Assembly: GCA_905235225.1 (NCBI GenBank)
Contig: CAJOKE010000007.1
Coordinates: forward strand, 1-64,000
Direction of reading: 5' to 3'
Length of the DNA stretch: 64,000 nt
Source of the DNA: Paludibacteraceae bacterium
Lineage (GTDB): Bacteria > Bacteroidota > Bacteroidia > Bacteroidales > Paludibacteraceae
Both the position numbers and the translations under genes were made by a program. The notes under the pieces are model-generated. The model saw only the letters and a program-made list of their open reading frames with translations, did no database searches and was not told where the DNA came from. Positions 52,872 to 61,563 of this stretch are shown here, in pieces (the first letter of the stretch is position 1; each line of letters opens with the position of its first letter).

Positions 52872-53840
52872 TCAGAAGAAACAAGTCAGCGTAACGTAAA
52901 CAGGCTTATTCCAGTTCAGTGTTGCGCTTTTGCCAGACGGAGACTTGTTCACCATACCGAAATCACCGCCTACATCCAGACGCAGCCGATCCCATTGAAC
53001 ACTGGCACCAATTCCCCAAAGACAGTTGAATCCGGAGTAGCCAGAATTACTTGTATTCCAATCATAGGCGTACAAGTTTTCATTATGCGTGTTTCCATTA
53101 TATGTCACAGTACAATATGCACCAAAATCGAAAACAGGCCCTGTATAAAGCATTACGTTGAGTTTAGGAATGATCTCATAGCGATAGGAAAGCTGTAACG
53201 GCACCGACAATGTGATATCATGTCCGATTAAATCAGCGTCATCTCCGCTTGACGTTTCTGCCGCCCCCTTCAAGACATCTCTTCCATACTCCATGAAAAT
53301 ACCGGTTTTCAATCCGATTCCATATTTGAACGTCGGATTCATAGTCAGACCAACCCGCATAGCAGGAGTATATGTTTTTCCGGTTTCCGTACCAAGGATA
53401 AAAGCCCCTTGTTCAACCTGCCCCCGGTAAGTGGCTTTCATGTTTTTGGACATATATCCGACAGTAATACCACACCAATAGTTGTCAGAGGGCTGCGGAT
53501 TGAACTGTAGTTTGGATTTGTTTTCTTTATGCGCATCAGTAGTTTTTTCAGGCGAAGCATTGGAAGCCTGACTGTTTTGTTGTATACTGCTCTGAGCCGG
53601 TGCTTGATCAGCATAAGAAGTCACATCGCCGTTTTCATAGATAATGGCAGAAATGCCATCGACCCTTTGCGTGAAAGTCGGTCCGTTCAGGTTGTTCGCT
53701 TTTTTGTACTTGATTTCGGTATCCGAAACCTCAAGAATTTTGGCATCGATACGTGTTGAATTACGCAGCACGATAACATCAGCCGCCATCAGGTTCATTC
53801 CTGCCATCATTAAAATGGCAAACAAAATAAATTTTTTCAT
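52872..53840 (-). CDS. Outer-membrane beta-barrel protein with N-terminal SH3-like segment
   Basis: 322 residues. The signal peptide is MKKFILFAILMMAGMNLMA. A small beta module (VIVLRNSTRIDAKILEVSDT, IKYKKANNLNG, ISAIIYENGDV) is analogous to the one in the 46953 protein. A Gln/Ser/Asn-rich linker follows, then a barrel (YWCGITVGYMSKNM, MRVGLTMNPTFKYGIGLKTG, LSVPLQLSYRYEIIP) ending in PVYVTLTCFF with terminal Phe. Function unknown. Its 5' region is a near-copy of that of the lipocalin-like gene at 54381. Confidence 0.83.
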   Translation of the reverse strand: MKKFILFAILMMAGMNLMAADVIVLRNSTRIDAKILEVSDTEIKYKKANNLNGPTFTQRVDGISAIIYENGDVTSYADQAPAQSSIQQNSQASNASPEKTTDAHKENKSKLQFNPQPSDNYWCGITVGYMSKNMKATYRGQVEQGAFILGTETGKTYTPAMRVGLTMNPTFKYGIGLKTGIFMEYGRDVLKGAAETSSGDDADLIGHDITLSVPLQLSYRYEIIPKLNVMLYTGPVFDFGAYCTVTYNGNTHNENLYAYDWNTSNSGYSGFNCLWGIGASVQWDRLRLDVGGDFGMVNKSPSGKSATLNWNKPVYVTLTCFF

Positions 53841-53896
53841 TGTTTCTTTCGCTCACTTATATCCCATCGAGCATTGGTTTTAAATTAAGAATATGA
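53838..53896 (-). repeat. Duplicated leader, copy 1, with MLDGI upstream ORF
   Basis: The 59 bp that include the ATG at 53840 and its leader are nearly identical to 54379-54437. Both encode an upstream ORF ATG-CTC-GAT-GGG-ATA-TAA (here 53874-53857), ending 16 nt before the gene's own ATG. Few substitutions separate the copies, although the downstream genes are unrelated. The rest of the gap to 53988 is AT-rich with no promoter match. Confidence 0.75.
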
Positions 53897-53988
53897 ATTT
53901 TACCTTCCCCATTGAGGTTATAGGAAATTTTCAAATTATAAACAAGTCCGTTAAATTCGCCTTTTCGGCAAACGAGCATCCGGATATA

Positions 53989-54381
53989 TTAATAGACACG
54001 CTGGTAAGTAAATTCGCAAGCTTCCTCACGACTGAAGTCTTCTCCAAAGACAAGCGTAGTTCCGGTTAACTCTTTAATTATATATTCTCCACCGTGTTCC
54101 CCTTCCATAATCAGTGTTTGTTCTTTCAATATATATGTACCTTCCTCTACCTCATTATCATATTCGTTAATATACGTGCCATCATTGTGAAAAGTGAGAA
54201 ACACTTTATCTGCTTCTGTCGCTTTTTCTATAAACCCATCATTATACTCTATCATAATTAATTTCCATTTTCCAACAATACCGCGACCGCCTGGTTGATT
54301 CTGAGACTGACAGGATAAAAATGCCAACATCACGGTTACAAGAAGTGCCAAAACACTAAATACGCTTATATTTTTTTTCAT
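53989..54381 (-). CDS. Lipocalin-like lipoprotein
   Basis: 130 residues. The lipobox is AFLSC (Cys25) after MKKNISVFSVLALLVTVML. The body is a small beta-barrel type: GIVGKWKLIMIEYNDG, FLTFHNDGTYINEYDNEVEE, GTYILKEQTLIMEGE, matching Bacteroidota lipocalin-like proteins (GxW near the start, then alternating strands). Ligand unknown. It shares a 59-bp leader with the gene at 53840. Confidence 0.82.
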   Translation of the reverse strand: MKKNISVFSVLALLVTVMLAFLSCQSQNQPGGRGIVGKWKLIMIEYNDGFIEKATEADKVFLTFHNDGTYINEYDNEVEEGTYILKEQTLIMEGEHGGEYIIKELTGTTLVFGEDFSREEACEFTYQRVY

Positions 54382-54437
54382 TGTTTCTTGTGCTCACTTA
54401 TATCCCATCGAGCATCGGTTTTTAATTAAGAATATAA
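54379..54437 (-). repeat. Duplicated leader, copy 2, with MLDGI upstream ORF
   Basis: Partner of 53838-53896; the upstream ORF is at 54415-54398, again 16 nt before the main ATG (54381). Bases differ at only a handful of positions, and the upstream ORF is unchanged. Confidence 0.75.
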
Positions 54438-54505
54438 ATAATGCCATATGCGGTCTAATCGACAGATTTAACTCAAAACTTTCTGTTTTTAAGAAGGTCT
54501 GTCTA

Positions 54506-55102
54506 TCAGTCCTGTTCCGATTTTGTTTCCGCATAGTTGATAATATTAGCCAATACAACTCCAAAGCGCCATTGTCCGATAGAAACCCAATTTTTGTCTG
54601 TGATGAAAAGTGCGAAAAATTTGCCAAAAACAAAATTCACCTCATAATGAACGGCGGTTTTTGCCGGCGCGACTGAATCCAGATCAAATCTGATTTCAGC
54701 ATTTTCGAGCAAAGACCCCGAATATGTAGCAGTAATGCGATTACCATGGTTAACGGTACCAAGATGCCTGTTAGGGAACATTTTCGAACCCAAGACATAG
54801 ATATCAAGTGTTTGATCCCCCTCACGGGTCAAGGCATTATATTCGGTTTGCACATATTTGATGGCGATGGCGTCCTTACCGTTTTTATCTCCGTCCCCCT
54901 CCGTATTAAGATAAGCCCATGTAAACAAGTTATCAGGATTGGTCTGGAACTCATAAAAGAACTTATCAATTACCGACTGGAGATATTGCCCGGAACAATT
55001 GCAAACCGTGTCAATTACGACATGCCTGTCCCTGCGGACAGCATTTGCGTGGACGGCTACAAGCAATGACAATACTATACCATAAAAGATTTTCCCAACC
55101 AT
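54506..55102 (-). CDS. Exported protein of unknown function
   Basis: 198 residues from ATG 55102; the frame opens earlier only at a TTG inside the preceding gene. The signal peptide MVGKIFYGIVLSLLVAVHANA is followed by DTVCNCSGQYLQSVIDKFFY. The mid-region is beta-rich (TYSGSLLENAEIRFDLDSV, VHYEVNFVFGKFFALFI). I do not recognise a family; the START/polyketide-cyclase-like alternation VHYEVNFVFGKFF is suggestive only. Part of the minus-strand envelope operon. Confidence 0.72.
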   Translation of the reverse strand: MVGKIFYGIVLSLLVAVHANAVRRDRHVVIDTVCNCSGQYLQSVIDKFFYEFQTNPDNLFTWAYLNTEGDGDKNGKDAIAIKYVQTEYNALTREGDQTLDIYVLGSKMFPNRHLGTVNHGNRITATYSGSLLENAEIRFDLDSVAPAKTAVHYEVNFVFGKFFALFITDKNWVSIGQWRFGVVLANIINYAETKSEQD

Positions 55103-55109
55103 AAAACTG

Positions 55110-55484
55110 TTATTTAGCAATTAACAAACATCCTCCTATAACGAGACACACGCCGAGCCACTGAATCCAATCCACCGTTTCATGGAAGATGAGCATCCCC
55201 GCCAGCATTCCAAGCATAAACCCCATACTGGTCAATGGATAAATAACGGAAAACGGAAACCTGTTCAGCAACCAAAGCCAATACACATTAGCTGCTATCA
55301 AAAGCACAAGCCCCATTATCAACCACACATTGGTTACGACATGCAGGATGCATTCTGAAGTCCAGGAGAACGGACCGATTTGTTGCATTCCCAATTTAAG
55401 GAATACTTGCCCAAAGACCAGCATAGCAGTCTGTAAGAGCATGAGCAGTAAGAGTTTTATCATCATTTTGTTCATTATTTCCAT
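55110..55484 (-). CDS. Four-helix EamA/SMR-type membrane transporter
   Basis: 124 residues with four hydrophobic helices (KLLLLMLLQTAMLVFGQVFL; VVTNVWLIMGLVLLIAANVY; VIYPLTSMGFMLGMLAGMLI; WIQWLGVCLVIGGCLLIA). The pattern matches half-size EmrE/ArnE-like members of the drug/metabolite superfamily. In envelope operons such proteins can flip undecaprenyl-linked sugars, which would suit the glycosyltransferase in this operon. It overlaps the previous gene's 3' end by 10 nt. Confidence 0.82.
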   Translation of the reverse strand: MEIMNKMMIKLLLLMLLQTAMLVFGQVFLKLGMQQIGPFSWTSECILHVVTNVWLIMGLVLLIAANVYWLWLLNRFPFSVIYPLTSMGFMLGMLAGMLIFHETVDWIQWLGVCLVIGGCLLIAK

Positions 55485-56248
55485 CTGAACCCAATTCCTA
55501 ATGAAAGACGCTGCGGATATATTGCTGCACCTGCATTTTTTAGTCCGCCATTATCAGAATAGTAGGTGACGATGTCAGAAATACTAACCTGATAGTTAAA
55601 CAACAATAGTAATCCTAATGAGAATTCATATCCAACGGTCGCAGCCACCCCCGAATGATTGTCGTGGAGTTTATATAGGTCATTATAATCATTCTTTAGA
55701 GGCTCAAGAAACGCATTTTTCTTTGCAGCAGGATTATTGGTGTATGCATTTATATTGGATGCAAATGTAAAATGAGTAAACGGTCCGAATCCAAACTGAA
55801 AATATCCCTGGTTCAAATTACCGAATCGTCCAATGAAGTAAACAGGGATATCCACACCGAATGACCATAATTGCTGACGGAAATGCAGACCTTTGACATA
55901 GTTTTCCTCAGCAGTTACAATTATGCGTCCTTGAATGGCAAAATGTCTCGTGACACGAAAATCCAAAAGGGCACCTATATCTGCTCCAAATCGCATGTAT
56001 GAAGATGATATTTCGCCCTGTTTTGAAATGAGGAAATTGGATAAATTAGCTGCAGCGAACACACCGGCAGTAACAATTTTCGGCAATTTTTCCATATCAA
56101 TTGTATCCATGTTTATCTCCGTATCCCATGCTTGGATTTTTTCAGGAATAACCGACACTGGCTTTGCTTTTTTCTGACCATATACCATATTGCCCGGCCA
56201 GATAGCAAAGGTAATACAAAATACTAATAGGGAAAAAGAATTTTTCAT
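55475..56248 (-). CDS. Outer-membrane beta-barrel (PorT-like)
   Basis: 257 residues. The signal peptide is MKNSFSLLVFCITFAIWPGN, with cleavage before QKKAKPV. Barrel strands include GADIGALLDFRVTRHFAIQG, WSFGVDIPVYFIGRFGN, GYFQFGFGPFTHFTFASN and GYEFSLGLLLLFNYQVSIS, ending RLSLGIGFRWK. The pattern resembles PorT-type barrels of this phylum, but not closely enough to claim a T9SS role. It starts 2 nt after the stop of the 916-residue DUF5686-like gene. Confidence 0.8.
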   Translation of the reverse strand: MKNSFSLLVFCITFAIWPGNMVYGQKKAKPVSVIPEKIQAWDTEINMDTIDMEKLPKIVTAGVFAAANLSNFLISKQGEISSSYMRFGADIGALLDFRVTRHFAIQGRIIVTAEENYVKGLHFRQQLWSFGVDIPVYFIGRFGNLNQGYFQFGFGPFTHFTFASNINAYTNNPAAKKNAFLEPLKNDYNDLYKLHDNHSGVAATVGYEFSLGLLLLFNYQVSISDIVTYYSDNGGLKNAGAAIYPQRLSLGIGFRWK

Positions 56249-56250
56249 AG

Positions 56251-58992
56251 TTAAAATTCAAATCTGACAGTTACTTTAACTCCATTACGGCCCCAAGCTC
56301 CTAATTTTCTACGATGAATGCCATCCGGCAACAGATAGTCATTATACGTAATACGGCGGACATAGTCAATTCTGACAAATTTAAAGATGTTTTCCAATCC
56401 TGCCGTTATTTCCATATACGGCAACTTCCCAATAGGTGAACTTACATAGCCGGAAACATAATTCCCGTTACTGTCAAAGGTAGCAGAATTCGGGAATTCA
56501 TACAACCCGACATTATCTTCCAAATACGGATTATTTTTAGCCGTCAAGCCGCCATACACCCCTGCAAAGGAGACCACACCCCGTAGTTTGAGACGATTAA
56601 TCCCCGGAATACGATTAAGAATCCACCCCTTAAAGAAATATGTCGCATATAATCCCACATATGCATCCATAATAAACTCCATCGGCTGCATAAGATTAAA
56701 AGCATTTTTGCCAAGAAAGATGGAAGTAGAGGTAGAAGGAAAATATAATTTAGTAAATGGAACCTTGTTCCAAATCGCGCCCGTTTGCAACCGTACATCA
56801 AGATGTCCAAAAGAAGAGAACCAGAATCTTTTTTCAGCTGTAATGTCTGTTCTATTATACACGAATCCCTTTCCGCCACTATAACGGTCATCCAAGTAAC
56901 CAAGTCGATGGGTAATACTTATTACCGGGGCATTTTGTTCCAATGTAAAAGGTGTCTCCACACCTTGCCTGTTAATCGGGAAATCAGCCCCCGGAGAGTA
57001 GCGCAGTTCACATCCCCACTCGTAGCAGTTATAAGATTTCAGTGTTTGTGTAGTCGCAATATTTCCATTGTCAGAATAGGACAAGATTCTATTATATTTC
57101 ATTGCTCCTGCAGCCTCATTATTCTCAAAATCGAAATATGTTTTTAATGTTAATTTATTGGGGAATTCCTTCATGTAGTACGCATGCGCATGGAAAGCAT
57201 ATTGAAAATTTCTCATTACGATATTTCCGGTGGGAATAGACATTAAGATATTGTCGCGTTCCACGATACCTGACATTTGTCCCGGTTCTTCGACATCATA
57301 TTGAGCTGACAGTGAAAGATAATGCCTCAATGGCTCAAAAGGCTGGTACTTTTTCTTATGGAAAGAATAAAGTAGCATTGCATTATATTTAGGTCTCAAG
57401 TCATCTGTTCCAAAGGCTGCGTATCCCATAAAGAATAAATTCGGGTGTACGTTTGCCGTTGTCATTCCTCCTAAGCGTAATCTTACTCCTTCTAACATAT
57501 TCCACGATATAGTGCTATAGATAGGACCGAAATCCCATTTGGATTCCCCCCATCTTGTGGATGGAACAGTAGCGACATATTCAGAAGTCAAGGCATCTAT
57601 GGCCATAATGAGAGCGTTAAATTTAGGCGTTTCTTTGAATTCCTGTAACAGATCCATCACAGAAGACTCATAGAATGTAAGCGGTTCAGGGCGTAACGTC
57701 TCCCATAATGATAAATCCTCTCGAATGGAAATAGTATCAGAGGGTGGCAACGTGTCCGATTGTGTCATATTGGAAAATGTTTTTTTGTCTATCTCCGTTT
57801 CAAAATCGAAATTATTATAGATTTTGGTCTGTCTAGCCAACAACGTTTTTTTTCTATTAGTAATATAGAATTTAGCAAATGTATTCGTTCTATCAGGACG
57901 CCAAATTCCAGAAGAATCCCGTTTATATGATTGTTCAATAGAGAAGTCACTGACGAAATTCAGGTTAATGTGAGGCGGGATATTAATGGCATATTTTTTT
58001 AATTTGTATGCAGAGTCATTGACAATGTACAAATGCCCTGTAAAAGAATAACTTTCAGAATTAACAGGCACGAAAGCCAAATCGATACAAGAATCGCCAT
58101 CCAAGATTATCGTGTCCATAATATAAAACTGATAATATGATACCGCCAACGGAGTTGAAAGAGGCGACACAAATCGGTTGAACAAGATTTCCATATTGTC
58201 ATGGTTAATGTCAACATCTTTAAAGACAGCGTCAATATTTTTTTTGAGAGCAGAAGTGGTAAGCAAGTCTTCAAGTCCAAAAATGCGCTTTCGTTTTAAT
58301 ATTTTCTTTTCCCTATGCGGACTTTTCTGATAAAACTCATCTGCAATATTCTCTCTAATGGAAACAGTCAAGGCCGGATAAACCCCTGTTGTATCCACAT
58401 ACTTTTTTACGAAGTCACAACTACGCCAAAAGCCTTTATTATAATTTGGTGAAAAGTTGTCCAATGCAAATGATGTCCGGGTATAAGTATGTGCGATATA
58501 GTGTTCTTCTGCTTTAGCTATATGAGAATCCTTATGAGCGATGACATTTTTGATGAGATTGACGGCAGGATTTCCTTTACGCTTATATTGCTGTTTCCTT
58601 GTTTTAGGCGTAACAACGATATCATGAAGGTTGTAGATGTCCGGTTTCAATTTTATTTTAGCATGCTGTACAACAGTTCCTTTCCTTAATGTGAACATTT
58701 CTGTTTTGTAACCAATCATCTGAAAGTTAACGGTGTTATAGTTTTCAGTGGTAGATATGCTAAAATAGCCATCAGCATCAGAAGTAGTTCCTATTGCAGT
58801 TTGAGTGGTGCCATCGCCAGAAGATTTAACGAAATATATTTGAACAAAAGGTAACGTTTCGCCCGTATCCGCGTCCACGACGACTCCGCTTATTCCTGTA
58901 CGTTGTTGCGCCACAGAGAAAAATGGGAAAATCAGAAGTACCAAAAAAATAATGGCACTTTTATTTATTATATCTGCGAATGACATCTTCAT
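56251..58992 (-). CDS. DUF5686/carboxypeptidase-regulatory outer-membrane protein
   Basis: 913 residues. A signal peptide (AIIFLVLLIFPFFSVAQ) is followed by a carboxypeptidase-regulatory-like domain (GISGVVVDADTGETLPFVQI, TTSDADGYFSISTTENYNTV). The DUF5686 region has NLHDIVVTPKTRKQQYKRKG, NPAVNLIKNVIAHKD and YTRTSFALDNFSPN, and a large barrel-like C-terminal half ends RNGVKVTVRFEF. The layout is like a TonB-dependent receptor without a plug. The start at 58992 lies inside the GT4 gene, a 32-nt overlap (a TTG at 59001 also exists). Third-position A/T content is clearly higher than in the 40-52 kb genes. Confidence 0.88.
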   Translation of the reverse strand: MKMSFADIINKSAIIFLVLLIFPFFSVAQQRTGISGVVVDADTGETLPFVQIYFVKSSGDGTTQTAIGTTSDADGYFSISTTENYNTVNFQMIGYKTEMFTLRKGTVVQHAKIKLKPDIYNLHDIVVTPKTRKQQYKRKGNPAVNLIKNVIAHKDSHIAKAEEHYIAHTYTRTSFALDNFSPNYNKGFWRSCDFVKKYVDTTGVYPALTVSIRENIADEFYQKSPHREKKILKRKRIFGLEDLLTTSALKKNIDAVFKDVDINHDNMEILFNRFVSPLSTPLAVSYYQFYIMDTIILDGDSCIDLAFVPVNSESYSFTGHLYIVNDSAYKLKKYAINIPPHINLNFVSDFSIEQSYKRDSSGIWRPDRTNTFAKFYITNRKKTLLARQTKIYNNFDFETEIDKKTFSNMTQSDTLPPSDTISIREDLSLWETLRPEPLTFYESSVMDLLQEFKETPKFNALIMAIDALTSEYVATVPSTRWGESKWDFGPIYSTISWNMLEGVRLRLGGMTTANVHPNLFFMGYAAFGTDDLRPKYNAMLLYSFHKKKYQPFEPLRHYLSLSAQYDVEEPGQMSGIVERDNILMSIPTGNIVMRNFQYAFHAHAYYMKEFPNKLTLKTYFDFENNEAAGAMKYNRILSYSDNGNIATTQTLKSYNCYEWGCELRYSPGADFPINRQGVETPFTLEQNAPVISITHRLGYLDDRYSGGKGFVYNRTDITAEKRFWFSSFGHLDVRLQTGAIWNKVPFTKLYFPSTSTSIFLGKNAFNLMQPMEFIMDAYVGLYATYFFKGWILNRIPGINRLKLRGVVSFAGVYGGLTAKNNPYLEDNVGLYEFPNSATFDSNGNYVSGYVSSPIGKLPYMEITAGLENIFKFVRIDYVRRITYNDYLLPDGIHRRKLGAWGRNGVKVTVRFEF

Positions 58993-60121
58993 AGCGTTCA
59001 ATCACTTCATCAACCACGTCTTCCCATGATCTGACAATTGAATGTGCGGCATGTTTTCCCATTTGCTCGAGTTTGTTTTTGTTGTTCATCCAAAAATTCA
59101 GGGTATCAGCATACGCATGAACATCATTTTCCGACAGAATCCCATTATACCCGTCTTGTATTATTTCAGCGGCTGTAGAATCTTTAATCAAGACTGAGGG
59201 TGTATTCATTGCGGCAGCTTCCCTAACGACTAAAGGGGCATTATCATATAGTGAAGGGAATAAAAACAAATCTGCCAAAATATAATAATCCTGCAATTTT
59301 TCACGTTCCAGAACAGGACCAAGCATAATCACTTTATTATACAAACCGAGTAAGGAAATTTTTTCTTTAATTTTTTCTTCAGCATAACCTGTTCCAATCA
59401 TATATAGTCTGAAAGGTCTATTACGGATAAGTGCCAATGCATCAAGCATAAAACCGATATTTTTCTCCCAAATATGCTGTCCGACAAAAAGAAAAACCAT
59501 TTCATGCTTTTCCACTCCGTATGTATTACGGAGAGATTTTTTCCTCAAAGCAATTTCCTCTATCGGTAAAGCCATATCACTTCCATTTTCCACGACTTCT
59601 ATTTTTCCTTTGTATCCATATTCTCTCAAGACCGGTTCGACAGCGATTTGCGGAATCCACACCTCATATGCCTGTTGATAAAAAGACACAATGTCACGGA
59701 TTACCGCATCGACTAAATGATGAGAAAAAATGGCCCGTTCAAAATCCTGTCGATATTTCGAATGAAAAGTTGCAACAAGCGGAATGTGCTTTTTCCTTGC
59801 AATGTATAATGCCAATTTACCCGATGTAAAAGGACAATGTGCATGCAGTAAATGAAACGGCATATTGTTCAGTTTGTAAGCAAGCGGGACAGACAGCCAC
59901 GGCAAGCCAAATCTATATGGTTGGCGCAAAGGAATCGGCACCGAAGGGTAACGATATATCGAATAAGGCTCTTTTTCAATAACATGTTGAGCATTGGGTG
60001 CATACGGAGTTATTACGCACACTTTTTTTCCTTTTTTATGAAGCCATCGGGCATAGTTTTGCGCCGTCATCGCCACTCCATCAATTACCGGTGGAAAATT
60101 GTCATTAAATATTCCAAACAT
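58961..60121 (-). CDS. Family 4 glycosyltransferase
   Basis: 386 residues, GT-B fold. The N-terminal domain has FNDNFPPVIDGVAMTAQNYARW and LLHAHCPFTSGKLALYIARK. The donor-binding domain has FLFVGQHIWEKNIGFMLDAL, RLYMIGTGYAEEKI, LFLFPSLYDNAPLVVREAAA (E-x7-E) and NTPSVLIKDSTAAEII. It resembles glucosyl- or mannosyl-diacylglycerol and polysaccharide GT4s (FPPVIDGVA is typical). It is in an operon with the 167-residue exported protein (17-nt gap) and the DUF5686 gene. Confidence 0.92.
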   Translation of the reverse strand: MFGIFNDNFPPVIDGVAMTAQNYARWLHKKGKKVCVITPYAPNAQHVIEKEPYSIYRYPSVPIPLRQPYRFGLPWLSVPLAYKLNNMPFHLLHAHCPFTSGKLALYIARKKHIPLVATFHSKYRQDFERAIFSHHLVDAVIRDIVSFYQQAYEVWIPQIAVEPVLREYGYKGKIEVVENGSDMALPIEEIALRKKSLRNTYGVEKHEMVFLFVGQHIWEKNIGFMLDALALIRNRPFRLYMIGTGYAEEKIKEKISLLGLYNKVIMLGPVLEREKLQDYYILADLFLFPSLYDNAPLVVREAAAMNTPSVLIKDSTAAEIIQDGYNGILSENDVHAYADTLNFWMNNKNKLEQMGKHAAHSIVRSWEDVVDEVIERYEDVIRRYNK

Positions 60122-60138
60122 ACAAAAATTATATTATT

Positions 60139-60642
60139 TCATTTCAGCCGAAGCATCAGCCAAAAACATTTTGCCCATGTTTTAGCATCTCGGTATTTTT
60201 TCAATAAAGCCGGTTCTTTCTTTTCCGTCAGTGTATAACGAAGTTCAACTCCGTCATATAGCAACTCGGCATATGCGTTCTCGTCCAGCCTAAACACAAA
60301 GCGTTCATAAACATCTGTCACATAAGGATGTTTTTCCAACATAGAGAGGAATTCTGCACGTTTAACATACCCAACACCATTTAACACTCCGGACCACTTA
60401 CGGGATGTCACGTGTCCTGTAATCGCCTCATTAGATATAGTGAGGTATAATTGAGCGTCAAATTTAGGCAACAGGACATAGTAAACCGTTTGATGGTAAG
60501 CACCAACATCTTTGACATATTCCTCAAATTGGACATTATTGATAATCAGCGGTTTCTGAGGCTTCTTATTTCCGGCTAAAGCAAATAAAGACAGCCCCAA
60601 AAGGATACCGGCAAAAACTACATGCAATTCGATTCTTTTCAT
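60139..60642 (-). CDS. Exported protein of unknown function
   Basis: 167 residues. The signal peptide MKRIELHVVFAGILLGLSLF is followed by GNKKPQKPLIINNVQFEEYV. Distinctive stretches are YYVLLPKFDAQLYLTISNEA, YVKRAEFLSMLEKHPYVTDV and ELRYTLTEKKEPALLKKY. I cannot place it in a family. It is the first gene of the minus-strand envelope operon; the leader upstream contains a strong terminator hairpin (60735-60782), so expression may need read-through or another promoter. Confidence 0.72.
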   Translation of the reverse strand: MKRIELHVVFAGILLGLSLFALAGNKKPQKPLIINNVQFEEYVKDVGAYHQTVYYVLLPKFDAQLYLTISNEAITGHVTSRKWSGVLNGVGYVKRAEFLSMLEKHPYVTDVYERFVFRLDENAYAELLYDGVELRYTLTEKKEPALLKKYRDAKTWAKCFWLMLRLK

Positions 60643-60734
60643 GTTCTAATTAATTTTTTAATCTGGTCTGCCCGTTTAAGGATTTCCGACATACTCTATG
60701 TCTGGCCGGCATAGTTGGTCGATATACGCACAAC

Positions 60735-60782
60735 AAAAAAGCGCAGACCTCATGTTGCTTACTTGCAATACGAGGCCTTCGC
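60735..60782 (-). terminator. Strong intrinsic terminator ahead of the 60.6-kb operon
   Basis: Minus-strand stem GGCCTCGTATTGC / GCAACATGAGGTC with an AAGTAA loop and an outer GCG/CGC clamp, followed by TTTTTT. Confidence 0.85.
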
Positions 60783-61029
60783 AAAACCTATAGCTTTAAA
60801 TAAACAACAGGAAACCTACGCCGATATAACCAAAACACCGCTATATTTATATACAGCAAGTGTTGATATTGTTATACCCATAGGCATCTATTGAATACTC
60901 TGGTCGTAAAGCTAAAATGAAAAGTTGCGAAGTTTTCGTATTGCCCAACACAAAGCGTCAATAAACGCTATTAATATGTCCGCAAACCTACCCTCTATAA
61001 AGAGACATTTCCCTCCAACGTAGATTTAC
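60735..61029 (-). ncRNA. Putative ~290-nt structured RNA or attenuated leader
   Basis: A consensus promoter at 61035-61066 and an intrinsic terminator at 60735-60782 delimit a minus-strand transcript of about 290 nt with no ORF of note. It contains several short helices: CTCT-TTAT-AGAG inside an ATGTC...GACAT stem near the 5' end; AGCGT-TTATTG-ACGCT; and CCTATGG pairing with CTATAGG far downstream. Either it is a stand-alone small RNA (6S-like in size, but I cannot show that) or the attenuator leader of the operon starting at 60642. A further small hairpin (CCGGCCAGACATA...TATGTCGG) lies between it and the gene. Confidence 0.6.
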
Positions 61030-61034
61030 GGCTG

Positions 61035-61066
61035 CAAAATTACTATATTTGTTCGAGATATGCAAA
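61035..61066 (-). promoter_or_regulatory. Promoter of the putative RNA/leader
   Basis: TTTG 61066-61063, a 20-bp spacer and TAATTTTG 61042-61035 on the minus strand. No coding gene begins within 390 bp downstream. Confidence 0.8.
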
Positions 61067-61162
61067 TTTTTTAAGAAGAATTTGCCAAATAAACAGATTT
61101 ATAAGCAGAATAGTGCGGTTAGAGGACAAGATTCAGGCCTTTGCGGGTCAGGATTCATGGAT

Positions 61163-61200
61163 TGCGGGTGCGGAGTTATATGAAGGGCGATATTTTTGAG
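61163..61200. repeat. 38-bp block shared with 52693-52730
   Basis: Reads TGCGGGTGCGG, 4 variable bases, then a block containing TATGAAGGGCGAT and TTTTTGAG; 33 of 38 positions match 52693-52730 with no gaps. On the minus strand both read LKNIALHxxPHP. Each copy lies near an 11-bp array. Confidence 0.7.
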
Positions 61201-61221
61201 GGATTTGCAGAGAATTTATAA

Positions 61222-61397
61222 AGGATAACGTGAGTATTCATGAAGTATTCAGAGACTATTTATCCGTTACTTTTGACCTGTGGGTGAGCTTTGGGGGACT
61301 TGTGCTTGACTTATGGGCGACCTTTGGGTGACCTTTGGGCGACCTTTGGGTGACCTTTGGGCGACCTTTGGGCGACCTTTGGGAAGAAGTCGGAAAG
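61222..61397. repeat. Intergenic 11-bp-periodic tandem array (16 units)
   Basis: In-register units: AGTATTCATGA, AGTATTCAGAG, GTTACTTTTGA, CCTGTGGGTGA, GCTTTGGGGGA, CTTGTGCTTGA, CTTATGGGCGA, then CCTTTGGGTGA or CCTTTGGGCGA five times (61321-61375) and CCTTTGGGAAG. The drift extends weakly upstream to about 61120. The core is G-rich on the plus strand. Confidence 0.9.
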
Positions 61398-61443
61398 AGA
61401 GGGAGAATTTTGGAGAAGATTATTTTTTCGGGATAGCGGGAGG

Positions 61444-61563
61444 GCGATTATTTTTCGTACTGACGTACTGACGGGATGACGGACTGATTTTTCAGGATGG
61501 CGGGGTGGTGATTATTTTTTCGTACTGACGTACTGACGGGATGGCGTACTGATTTTTCGGACT
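61444..61563. repeat. Two ~55-bp direct repeats containing 11-bp units
   Basis: GCGATTATTTTTCGTACTGA at 61444 and GTGATTATTTTTTCGTACTG at 61508 begin two copies about 65 bp apart, each holding GTACTGACGTACTGACGGGA and ending CTGATTTTTC. Within each copy TTCGTACTGAC, GTACTGACGGG and ATGACGGACTG step by 11. The flanks 61564-61713 contain a TTGCACATGTGCAA palindrome (61578-61591) and a CCCCT...AGGGG stem, and no gene. Confidence 0.8.
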
